64,000 nucleotides of DNA, taken from assembly GCA_022828595.1 (NCBI GenBank), contig JAKGHH010000002.1:65568383-65632382 (forward strand). The letters are read 5' to 3'. The translations under genes were made by a program, and so were the position numbers. This stretch comes from Nelumbo lutea. Lineage: Eukaryota > Streptophyta > Magnoliopsida > Proteales > Nelumbonaceae. The notes beneath the pieces are model-generated. The model made no database searches. It saw only the letters and a program-made list of their open reading frames with translations, and had not been told where the DNA came from. Positions 33,347 to 42,128 of this stretch are shown here, piece by piece; within the stretch, counting starts at the first letter, position 1, and every line of letters starts with the position of its first letter.

Positions 33347-33616
33347 CAAGGTTTTTAAAATCAGATCGGACAGGGAGTGGTTCTGGGGATCAGTTCACAG
33401 GTCGAATGGTCTAACTGTTTGGTCCGAATGAATTGCCCATTCTGACAAAAAAAACAGAAAAAAGCTAAAAATTATTACTTGGATTGATGGTTTGACCACC
33501 TAAATTAACAATTTATTGACTAAATCAATAGTTTTTGACCAAAAAACGTTTTTGGGATGAAATAAAATCAACCAATATTCCCAATTTTTTCCGGTGATTC
33601 GAGTTTTGAAAACACT
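33347..33616. mobile_element. hAT-like MITE (family D, copy 1)
   Basis: Starts CAAGGTTTTTAAAATCAG and ends GAGTTTTGAAAACACT. The flanks AGTAATTGG (33338-33346) and AGTAACTGG (33617-33625) agree in 8 of 9. The interior has GACGG/GGTTC motifs shared with the copy at 49963-50273. 270 bp. Confidence 0.75.
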
Positions 33617-33625
33617 AGTAACTGG

Positions 33626-34975
33626 AGTTATTTCTCACATAAAAGGGTATCTGCTTTGTTTAGGGAAATAGGCTGAACAAGAAGGAATCGTCCAGACCTT
33701 GGGGCCCAAAATTGCCGCCCCCCCAATATTCCTCTCTATTCCCTATAAACGAGGTGAATATGACAAAAAATCATTGACTTATGGTCACAATAAATTCCCA
33801 TTTTAGACGAATTTAATATTAAAATATTAAAATTTGCATCAACCAATATTACTTTGTGGAAGACAGTGATAAAAGGTGGGTCATAGACTCATGGAGTGTG
33901 GGGGCTGGAAGATTGCACAAATGACCAGCAACCAAAATGATCCTCTATACTTGATAGATGGATTTGATCGACCATTTAATTCTCTCACATGAAATAAAAA
34001 TATGGTAGGTTAGGTAGAGGAAAGCTTCCTACTTGACCCAGTTAGGGTATCTTATCCAAAAATAAAAATAAAAAGGCAAACGACTAATGTGGCAAAGAAT
34101 TTCGTTAAAACATGAACACAAGTTAAAAAATATTGCAATTTATTGGCGCATATTATATGATATGTATGGTTTTTGAATTTAGGCAGGGTTTTTAAGTTTT
34201 ATAACTTTTAAGATACTTAATTATTAAAATAAGTCATTTTGTAAGCATTAATGAGATTTATGAGTTTGCTAAGGTATGATTAATTATTTTACTTATTTTA
34301 CTATTTCTTCATATATATTTTTATGTATTTATAACTAATATTTAGGATGATGATTCTGTAATTAAGATGGTCACTCAGCACCCCTCATAATATGGAGGTG
34401 CGAGAACAAACCCATATGGCTGGCTGCAGGTTCTCAGTGGTGAGGTGAATGGACCTCACATGACTATCCACAACACACTATCCCTGTGAATTGGGAATAT
34501 TTCCCCCTCTATAATACTATACAGAGGTTGAAATGTTCTCCATCCGGACTCCTCACATCCATCCTACTCTATACCCACCCCTTATATCCACATGTATCTA
34601 ATGTGTATCCTTACTCCCAATAAGTCTCTTAAAATCGTTGTTCTGATCTTTGCATTTTTGTTTTCTTGGTTCGTTGAACCATGCGGGGGAGGGAGGTGGC
34701 AGTCCATTTCCATACCCATAACTCTCCAACCCTGATGGCAATGGGAATTGATTCAATTATAATAATAATAATAATAGGAAAAAGTACAAAACAAGGTGGA
34801 ATTCAGGGCTTATGTAGCAAGGACATAGATGATTTACACGATCCCACATCAAATTGAGGGATTAAATTTGCATATTATCCCTCTTCCTCACCAAAAATCC
34901 TTCCAATGCCTTCAATTGGAGATAGAAGAACAGAACCCATGGCTGTCTGTGGGTAGGGAACCCTTACAACCATTG
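33626..34975. other. Intergenic, no gene seen
   Basis: AT-rich. Contains a degraded fragment of MITE family E at 34474-34543, in inverted orientation (CACACTATCCCTGTGAATTG .. AAATGTTCTCCAT), and an AAT trinucleotide repeat near 34760-34778. Confidence 0.5.
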
Positions 34976-34980
34976 AGTTC

Positions 34981-36129
34981 TGATGGAGCGCGATCCGACC
35001 GGTCTTAGCTGTCAACGACCTTGCTTCTGAACGGGGTAGCAGGGAACCTGAAACGGAGGAGATGAGGAAGCTCCGGGGGGGAACCCGGTGTAGCGGCTCC
35101 GAAGCTCAAGTTAGAATCCTTCAAAAGCAAGATAATACCAGATAGCGCAAAGTTTGCATACCTTCTTTGCTGGGGGGCAGGGGGCTCTTATAATCACTTC
35201 GCACACTCGTTCCAAGGCCCTTGTCAGGTCGGGTATGATTACCCTTGCACTTGTCAATTCGGCTATCGTCCTTTCTGCTGGGACAGAACCGTCACTGCCT
35301 AACCGTCTTTCTAACTGGAGATGGCGGTGTCAGTGGCGGTGGCAGGTGGCCGTTTAAAGTGCGGCCGCCAAGCGTCAGATCCCAAGTCAGTCAGGTGCGG
35401 CGCCCTCGGGCACGGACTTCCTCAGTGTCAGGCATGGTACGACTTGTTTGGTTTTGGTGCCCAGAAGGTGATGCGGAGTGGTGAGCGAGGCGAAGTCTTG
35501 AGTTCGGAGGTATCTATAGGGCAGGTCAGTTCGGCGAGGTGAATCCTGAACTGTCACAAGGTTGGCCAGCTCGGTGAGGTATATCCCGAGCTGTTACAAG
35601 GTTGGTCAGTTCGGCGAGGTGAATCCCGAACTGTTACAACGTTGGTCAGCTTGGCGAGGTATATCCCGAGCTGTTACAAGGTTGGTCAGTTCGGCGAGGT
35701 GAATCCCGAACTGTTACAAGGTTGGCCAGCTCGGCGAGGTATATCCCGAGCTGTTACAAGGTTGGTCAGTTCGGCGAGGTGAATCCCGAACTGTTACAAG
35801 GTTGGCCAGCTCGGCGAGGTATATCCCGAGCTGTTACAAGGTTGGTCAGTTCGGCGAGGTGAATCCCGAACTGTTACAAGGTTGGCCAGCTCGGCGAGGT
35901 ATATCCCGAGCTGTTACAAGGTCAGTTCGGCGAGGTATATCCCGAGCTGTTATAAGGTTGGCCAGTTCGGATTACTCTGGTTTTGGGCCAAGGGTGAGTT
36001 CGGGCCCCCCGTAGGGAGTTCGGTCCGCTGGTGTCCCCTTGTTCACGCCTAGGCTTGGCCCTTTTGCCGAGCTGTCGTTTCTGCCACATGTCGCATAACT
36101 GTGAGGTCGGGCCAAATCTTCCTTCATCA
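34981..36129 (-). repeat. Tat-1 3' LTR (1,149 bp)
   Basis: Same ends as the 5' LTR but 483 bp shorter. The difference is explained by 11 instead of 23 copies of the internal 40-bp repeat (35521-35956). Confidence 0.95.
35521..35956. repeat. Array of 11 hairpin-forming 40-bp repeats in the 3' LTR
   Basis: Two alternating unit types. Type A holds CAGTTCGG and CCGAACTG 11 nt apart. Type B holds CAGCTCGG and CCGAGCTG 11 nt apart. Each is an 8-bp perfect inverted repeat, and the A-to-B change is a compensatory T-A to C-G pair. Linkers are TTACAAGGTTGGT/C. The last unit is an A/B hybrid of 36 bp. Confidence 0.95.
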
Positions 36130-36150
36130 ATTGCCCCCCACTCCTCGCGC
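36130..36150 (-). other. Tat-1 polypurine tract
   Basis: Read on -, GAGGAGTGGGGGGCAAT immediately before the 3' LTR. The same GTGGGGGGCAAT stands at the matching place in the second element (57049-57062). Confidence 0.85.
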
Positions 36151-36341
36151 CAAGGGTCTTCCCCTGGTGCGGGGAGTTTCGCAAGGTAGTAGGTGGATTT
36201 GCCGCGTCATTTGGATCTTGACTATGCGAGTTGCTTTTGCCAGGGTTCTTCGGTTTTTGTGAAAGCTGGAAACGTGCCTACTCATAAATGCTGATGGTTG
36301 CGACAACGCGCATTTTAAATTTCAAAAATTTGCGCCGCTGG

Positions 36342-36552
36342 GACGTGACAGCGGGTCATTCAAAAAGGCGCGCCACTACTGTACGTGCGCGGGCGGATGT
36401 CAGGGAGACGTGCGGCGCGGTCAGTTTCGGAAAGACGCATGTTGGCGCGACATCGGTTTCAAAAAGGCGTGCGCTGACGTTTCGCTCTTTTCGGAAAGAC
36501 GTGCGCCAATCACGTCTCAACCTTACGGGACGTGCGGTCAGTGAAAACGTGG
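36342..36552 (+). promoter_or_regulatory. Cluster of ACGT-core motifs upstream of the antisense TATA box
   Basis: GACGTG at 36342, 36407, 36498 and 36529, TACGTG at 36382, CACGTC at 36511 and AACGTG at 36547. ACGT cores are binding sites of plant bZIP and bHLH factors (G-box and ABRE classes). The density is much higher than in the surrounding AT-rich DNA, but the region is GC-rich as a whole. Confidence 0.5.
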
Positions 36553-36601
36553 GCCATCGGATCGTCTTTGATCTGCACGGTTGATCCTTGGTTACTGTAG
36601 C

Positions 36602-36609
36602 TATAAATA
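36602..36609 (+). promoter_or_regulatory. TATA box of the Tat-1 antisense gene
   Basis: TATAAATA in the context GTAGCTATAAATAGTGGGGG, 183 bp before the ATG. The same motif with the same downstream GGGGGACCC stands at 57358-57365 in the second element. Confidence 0.75.
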
Positions 36610-36784
36610 GTGGGGGACCCCAGTCGATTTGTCACTTCTGCGGTGTCTACTGAGCTCGCGTCCAAATTTTCAGCTCGCGTCAAGGCTGGTTACATAGCCT
36701 TCAAGGTTCTTTGGCTTGTTCCCGTCTCCAGAGCCTTCAAAACTTTCTTCCGGTGAGTACCTTCCTGAATCCACCTTTTCCTCA

Positions 36785-38745
36785 ATGTCTAGCTTTGATA
36801 GCTTAGACGACTCTTCAAGTAGGGCCGACATAGGTTCTACCAACCAAGCCGTGTCCCCCGATTGCCTCAGTGATCCTGAGGTGGAACTCGAGGACTATGA
36901 ACTGGTAGGCCGAGCCGCCTCGGGCAGTTTGGCGTCTACCTCCCGTCGAGGTCGGATGCTAGATAGGTTTGGTCCCTCGACCATGACGCCTGAGGGGCTT
37001 CAATCCATACTTATGTCTTACAACCTTCCCGGGGGGTATACATATTTTATTCCTTCGGGTAGCTTTCCTTGGGAACACGGTCCTGATGAGATCGTGATTT
37101 TTCAAGAGCAGCTCGCTACGGGGTTGCGACTTCCTTTCCACCCCCTTCTCGTCGAAGTCATAAACCATTTCGGTGTCACCATTGGCCAACTTCATCCGAA
37201 CTCTATTCGGAACCTGGTGGGGACAGTTTCCCTTTTTTGCGAGCAGAACTTCCCCTTGGACTTAGAGATATTCTCCTCCATCTTGATGCTCAAGAGACAG
37301 GTGGGTTCTCTTCCTGGGGGAAGACGGGCGTATTACCTTTCTCCTCGCCAGGGTTTTAAGCTTCTGCACGATCTTCCTAATAAGGTCTCGGCGTGGAAGC
37401 GAGACTACTTCGGTGTGCGAAGTGCACAAGGATGGCCCTTTCAGACCGGGTGGGGTGAGGCTGCTCCCGATTCAGGTGTTACTCTCGATAAAGAGACGGT
37501 GAAGGGCCTCCGACAATGGGCATGGCAGGGTTTAAAGTGCCATCACTACTTAACGGAGGCCAAGCTTATTGCGGCCGGCCTGAGTTCGGGTAGGTTTCTA
37601 GCTATGCAGTTTCTTGCTTGCTTTGTTCTTTCATTTTTTTTTTCTGATGTCGAACTCATTTCTGCAAGTGTGATGGATGCGGAGAGAACTCGTGGGGGGC
37701 GTCTGTTCCAAGGTACGAAGAGGAGGAAGCGGGTCGGCAAGCGAACTCATACCGAGCTGCCCCTGGACGAGGAGCCCCAAGTTCCAGACCACATGCCGGA
37801 GGATCTGCCCAGGGAGCCCGTGGTGACTCCACCGATGCACGAAACTGCCAGGGCGCCTTACGCTGAGACCACTCATACGGGCGCTCATGCATACTCAAGT
37901 GCTCCTGCACACTCTGGGCCCTCGGGTTCGGGAGCTCAAGGGGAGTTCAGGAGCATGTTGACGCTGAACTACGCTCTTCAGAAGAGTACGGAGGCTACTT
38001 TCCCTGAGGAGATCGCGGCGTGGACCGATCTTCCTTTGAATCGGGTTGCCTGCTGCATCGTGACACATGCTATGGTGGTAAGTTAGATTTCGTCTGCCTT
38101 TTTCATTTCCTGTCGCTTTTGCTGTTATTGCTCACTTGTTTCTTTTGGTAGGTGAATTCTTCAATTCATGCCTTAGCGGCCCAACTGGAGAGGAGCTCGC
38201 GACAGGCGCGAGCTGCTGAGGCTGCCGCTCATGCTGCTAAAGAAGCTTTCCGCGCTGCAAAGGCGAATACCCGGGCTGCTGAGGCGGCCGCTTATGCTGC
38301 CGAAGAGGCTGCTCGCGTCGCGATGGCTAGGCAGGCAAGGTCTCAGCGTGACGCCGAGGCCATGGGGGTAGTTGTCAAGCATATGGCAGACTTGAAGTTG
38401 GATTTGCAGCATCAAGTCGAATATCTTCAAGAGGACATCAGGGAGAGAACACAGATTTTTTCCCAAGGCATTGAAGACGCCAAGAAGAAGGCCGTTGAAG
38501 ACAACATTGCCTCTCCGCGTTTTGACGATCTGATGGTGGATTCTTACAGGAGGGGGTTCAAACTGAGCAGGTGGATGATCTGGAATACGTACCCCGACCT
38601 CGACGTTAGAGCCATATCCACTTCGCGTATAACTCAAGAGATGGCCAATGCTGCCGATGGCGAGCCGGACTCTGAAGGAGAGGCAGGGCCTTCGGGTGTT
38701 GTTGAAGTGCCTTCTAATGGCGAAGAAGTAGCTCCGGGCATGTAA
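36785..38745 (+). CDS. Antisense gene inside Tat-1 ('putative gypsy-type transposon' protein family)
   Basis: Runs opposite to gag-pol, between integrase and the 3' LTR. ATG at 36785 (MSSFDSLDDSSSRADIG). An acidic N-terminus is followed by the conserved core GGYTYFIPSGSFPWEHGPDE, EQLATGLRLPFHPLLVEVIN and GQLHPNSIRNLVGTVSLFCE, the pattern of Pfam 'Transposase_28', a misnamed domain found in gypsy elements. The reading is open to 38086. A probable intron at 38078-38151 (GTAAGT..TTGGTAG) joins it to 38152-38745, an Ala/Arg-rich coiled coil (EAAAHAAKEAFRAAKANTRA) and a tail DSYRRGFKLSRWMIWN. A second possible intron is 37590-37668. The function of this protein is unknown. Confidence 0.8.
38078..38151 (+). 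other. Intron in the Tat-1 antisense gene
   Basis: Donor GTAAGT after CATGCTATGGTG, acceptor TTTTGGTAG, 74 bp, phase 0. The second element has an intron at the same place (58741-58809) with different interior sequence. Confidence 0.75.
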
Positions 38746-39024
38746 CAATTTTTTTTAAGCGCCTTCTAATGGCCAATGTACTCATGTTTCTTGCAACGGA
38801 ATAGATAATCTTTTTGCCCAAGTGTTCCTTTTTCCCGAACTGATTCTTCGAACTGAATATGCAACTTTCTTGCCCGGGTTATTATACTTCCGCGACCTGT
38901 TTTGCTGCGAACTGATTTTTTGTTGACCTGATAATATGCTCTTCTTTGCTTGTTTACACCGAGGTTCTTCTTGGCTCTGCATCGTGGCACATAGGACCTG
39001 ATTTCGTCCACTTCGCTTGGCAGT

Positions 39025-39987
39025 TTATAGGTAGTATCGCCTTAAGTTCACGATGTTCCACGCTCGAGGTATTTGTTTGCCTTCCAAGGTTTCGAGTTCG
39101 TATGCCCCCCTGAGCGCTCTTTTTACTTTATAGGGCCCTTCCCAGTTTGGTCCAAGTTTGCCTACGCCGGGTTCGGGCATCATAATCTTACGAAGGACCA
39201 GGTCGCTGACTCGGAAGCTTCGTCGCTTTACTCTGGTGTTGTAGTAGCGAGCTACCTGCTGCTGGTATGCCACTGTTCGGATGTGCGCGAGGTCCCTTAC
39301 CTCGTCCAATAGGTCAAGGTTGGTACGTAACTCGTCTCCGTTCGTCCGATCATCGTATGTTTCTAGTCGCAATGTTGGTACTTCGATTTCCGCCGGGATC
39401 ACTACTTCAGTGTCGTAGGTGAGGTTGAAGGGGGTTTCTCCCGTGGCGGTTTTTTCTGTAGTTCGGTGAGCCCATAAGACACTTGGTAGCTCTTCGGCCC
39501 ACAATCCCTTAGCTCGATCTAGACGTGCTTTCAGTCCGCGCAGGATGGCTCTGTTCATTACTTCCGTCTGACCGTTTGCCTGCGGGTGCGCGACTGACGT
39601 GAAGTTTTGCCGAATCCCCATGTTCTGGCACCACTCTTGGAACTTGATATCCTAGAACTGCTTGGCGTTGTCGGAGATTAGTACCCGAGGTAACCCGAAG
39701 CGACATACTATGTTCTTCCAAAAGAAGTTCTGTATGTTTTGGGCCGTGACAGTTGCCAAAGGTTCGGCTTCTATCCACTTCGTAAAGTAATCTACTGCAA
39801 CAACTAGGAATTTTCTTCCACTTGTTGCTGGTGGGAATGGCCCCAGGAGGTCGATGCCCCATTGTGCAAAGGGCCACGGGCTGGTGAGGTATTTGAGGTC
39901 GGAGGCAGGTTGATGGTAGATATTGGCGTGCTTCTGACACTTGTCGCATTTTCTGACGAGCTCGACAACTTCTGCCTTCATCGTTGG
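39025..39987 (-). pseudogene. Tat-1 integrase (two in-frame stops)
   Basis: The frame continues from GGHLGGRALAQKALRQGYY through a TAG (relatives have Trp) into VRKCDKCQKHA (Cys pair of the HHCC module), FAQWGIDLLGPFPPAT (first Asp) and LPRVLISDNAKQF (second Asp), then a second TAG. After it come GIRQNFTSVAHPQANGQTEV (with the Glu of the DDE triad), PSVLWAHRTTEKTATGETPF, and the GPNWEGPYKV/RRYYL C-terminus. All catalytic residues are present; only the stops disable it. Its 3' end faces the 3' end of the antisense gene 280 bp away. Confidence 0.88.
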
Positions 39988-41973
39988 CTAGTAGTATCCT
40001 TGTCGAAGTGCTTTTTGGGCGAGTGCTCTGCCCCCCAAGTGTCCACCGCACAGGCCTTCATGAGTGTCGCGGAGTACGAACTCAGCTTCGGCAGGTCGCA
40101 GGCAACGCAAGTAGGGGAGCGTGTAGGACCGTCGGTATAACCGTTCATCTATTATGACGTATTTGGCTGCCTGGCGCTGCACCCTCTTGGCCGCATTGCG
40201 TTCTGCAGGGAGGGTTTCGTCTATCAAGAAGCTCGCGAGTGGGTCGACCCAGCTCGGCTCTACTTCCCAGACGGGAGCGACCTCCTTTGTCCCCTTGAGA
40301 AGACTAGGCCGAGGTAGGTCCTCTATGTAAATAGTTCTCATGTTGTTGTGACTTGTGCTGGCTAACCGGGATAGAGTGTCGGCCTCAGTGTTCTCTGACC
40401 TCAGGATTTGCCTGATGAAATGTGACTGGAAGTTGATCTGGGCTTCTTTTACTTTGGCCAAATATGCGATCATGGAGAGCTCGCGTGCTTCATACTCGCC
40501 CGTAACTTGGTTTACCACGAGCTGGGAATCGCTGCAGATGACCAAGTGTTTTGCCTTTACCTTTCGCGCTAGGTCCAGCCCAGCTATCAGTGCTTCGTAC
40601 TCTGCCTCGTTGTTGGATGCTGCGAACTCAAAGCGTAGTGCGTATTCTAATTTCGTGCCGCCCGGGCCGCATAAGACTATTCCAGTTCCGCTGCCTTTCC
40701 GGTTCGAGGAACCATCTACGTGAAGGATCCAGGGCTCCTCATCCCAGTTCGCGTTTCGCCTGACCAGGAGAGATGCCACACTGGCTGCTACTTCGCGGGG
40801 TTCAGACTCTATTGGCTCGGGAGCTCCGGGTTTGCCCGAACTGGGGACCTCGGGCTCGACCTGTGGGGCTTCATGGCTGAAAGTGCACTCGGCGATGAAA
40901 TCTATCAAAGCTTGGGCCTTAATAGCGGTTCTTGGCTTGTACTGGAGGTCGTACTCGCTGAGTTCGATGGCCCATTTCGTCAGTCGACCGGAAACCTCAA
41001 GTTTGAGTAAAACATGTCTCAGAGGTTTTTCAGTCAGGACGATGACGGGGTGAGCCTGGAAGTATGGGCGGAGTTTCTGAGCTGCTGTCACTAGTGCGTA
41101 TGCTAGCTTTTCTATCTGCGGGTACCTTGTCTCTGCTCCCTGCAAAATTTTACTAACATAATAGATGGGTCGCTGGACCCGGTCTGTTTCTTTTATTAGT
41201 ACCGAACTGACCACCTCGTCGCTTGCCAAGAGGTACAGTTCTAAGACCTCGCCCTCCTCGGGCCGGGCTAAGGTTGGCACACTAGCGAGGTAACCTTTCA
41301 GCTCGTCAAATGCGAGCTGGCAGTCTTGGGTCCACTCGAACCCTTTGCCTTTGATTGCTTTGAAGAAAGGTAGGCAGCGGTCTGCCGATTTGGACATGAA
41401 GCGGCTTAGAGCGGCTATGCGGCCGTTTAGCCTCTGAACTTCTTTTACTTTCCAAGGTGGTCTCATATCTAGAATGGATTTTATCTTGTTCGGGTTGGCC
41501 TCAATACCGCGCCGATTGACAATGTACCCTAGAAATTTGCCCGAGGTGACGCCGAAGACACATTTGTTGGGGTTCAATTTCATGCTAAACTGATGCAGGA
41601 CTTGGAAAACAGAATCTAAGTCTTGTATTAATTCTTGTGAAAACTGAGTCTTGACGACCATGTCGTCTACATAGCACTCTATCTTCGTGCCAATCAGGGG
41701 CCGAAACAGCCTATTTACAAGTCTTTGGAAAGTCGCCCTGGCATTTTTTAGTCCGAAGGGCATGACCTTGTAGCAATATAGGCCAAACTCGGTTATGAAG
41801 CTGGTTTTTTCCTCATCGGATGGGTCCATCCGGATTTGGTTGTAGCCCGAGTAGGCGTCCAGGAAGCTTAGCAACTCATTTCCTGAGGTCGTGTCCACTA
41901 GGCGGTCAATTTTGGGGAGGGGGAAGCAATCTTTCGGACAAGCTCGGTTCAGGTCGGTGTAGTCGACGCACAT
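39988..41973 (-). CDS. Tat-1 reverse transcriptase with two RNase H domains
   Basis: A 661-codon open frame. RT: DLNRACPKDCFPLPKID (7-23), DAYSGYNQI, YKVMPFGLKNARATFQRLVN and the YVDD active site at 101-104. RT-linked RNase H region at about 205-320 (FEWTQDCQLAF, YLLASDEVVSSVLIKE, RPIYYVSKIL); the usual first catalytic Asp spacing is not evident. After a linker (365-410) a second RNase H: WILHVDGSSNRKGSGTG with D420, NNEAEYEALIAGL with E458, ICSDSQLVVNQV with D482 and ENTEADTLSRLA. Dual RNase H is characteristic of Tat elements. The integrase zinc module follows and is cut by a TAG at about 39988. Confidence 0.92.
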   Translation of the reverse strand: MCVDYTDLNRACPKDCFPLPKIDRLVDTTSGNELLSFLDAYSGYNQIRMDPSDEEKTSFITEFGLYCYKVMPFGLKNARATFQRLVNRLFRPLIGTKIECYVDDMVVKTQFSQELIQDLDSVFQVLHQFSMKLNPNKCVFGVTSGKFLGYIVNRRGIEANPNKIKSILDMRPPWKVKEVQRLNGRIAALSRFMSKSADRCLPFFKAIKGKGFEWTQDCQLAFDELKGYLASVPTLARPEEGEVLELYLLASDEVVSSVLIKETDRVQRPIYYVSKILQGAETRYPQIEKLAYALVTAAQKLRPYFQAHPVIVLTEKPLRHVLLKLEVSGRLTKWAIELSEYDLQYKPRTAIKAQALIDFIAECTFSHEAPQVEPEVPSSGKPGAPEPIESEPREVAASVASLLVRRNANWDEEPWILHVDGSSNRKGSGTGIVLCGPGGTKLEYALRFEFAASNNEAEYEALIAGLDLARKVKAKHLVICSDSQLVVNQVTGEYEARELSMIAYLAKVKEAQINFQSHFIRQILRSENTEADTLSRLASTSHNNMRTIYIEDLPRPSLLKGTKEVAPVWEVEPSWVDPLASFLIDETLPAERNAAKRVQRQAAKYVIIDERLYRRSYTLPYLRCLRPAEAEFVLRDTHEGLCGGHLGGRALAQKALRQGYY

Positions 41974-42049
41974 GCGCCACTTGCGTTTGCCTTTTTTACC
42001 AACACCGGGTTGGCCACCCAGCTCGGGTAATGGACTTCCCTTATGAAGT

Positions 42050-42128
42050 TTGCGTTTCTTCTGTCTAACGGGTCTGACTCCAGCGTTCTGGGGCTAAGTT
42101 GCGTTTCTTCTGTCTAACGGGTCTGACT
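42050..42128 (-). repeat. Short duplication at the protease-RT junction of Tat-1
   Basis: GCGTTTCTTCTGTCTAACGG occurs at 42052-42071 and 42099-42118, 47 bp apart, and continues as GTCTGACT in both. In the second element this position holds unique RT-coding sequence. A local copy has replaced part of the RT N-terminus and broken the frame. Confidence 0.8.

Noticed and set aside
38173..38748. 191-codon - strand frame under the antisense gene's last exon
   Set aside because: Mirror of the Ala/Glu-rich coiled coil; no similarity to integrase or other gypsy products.
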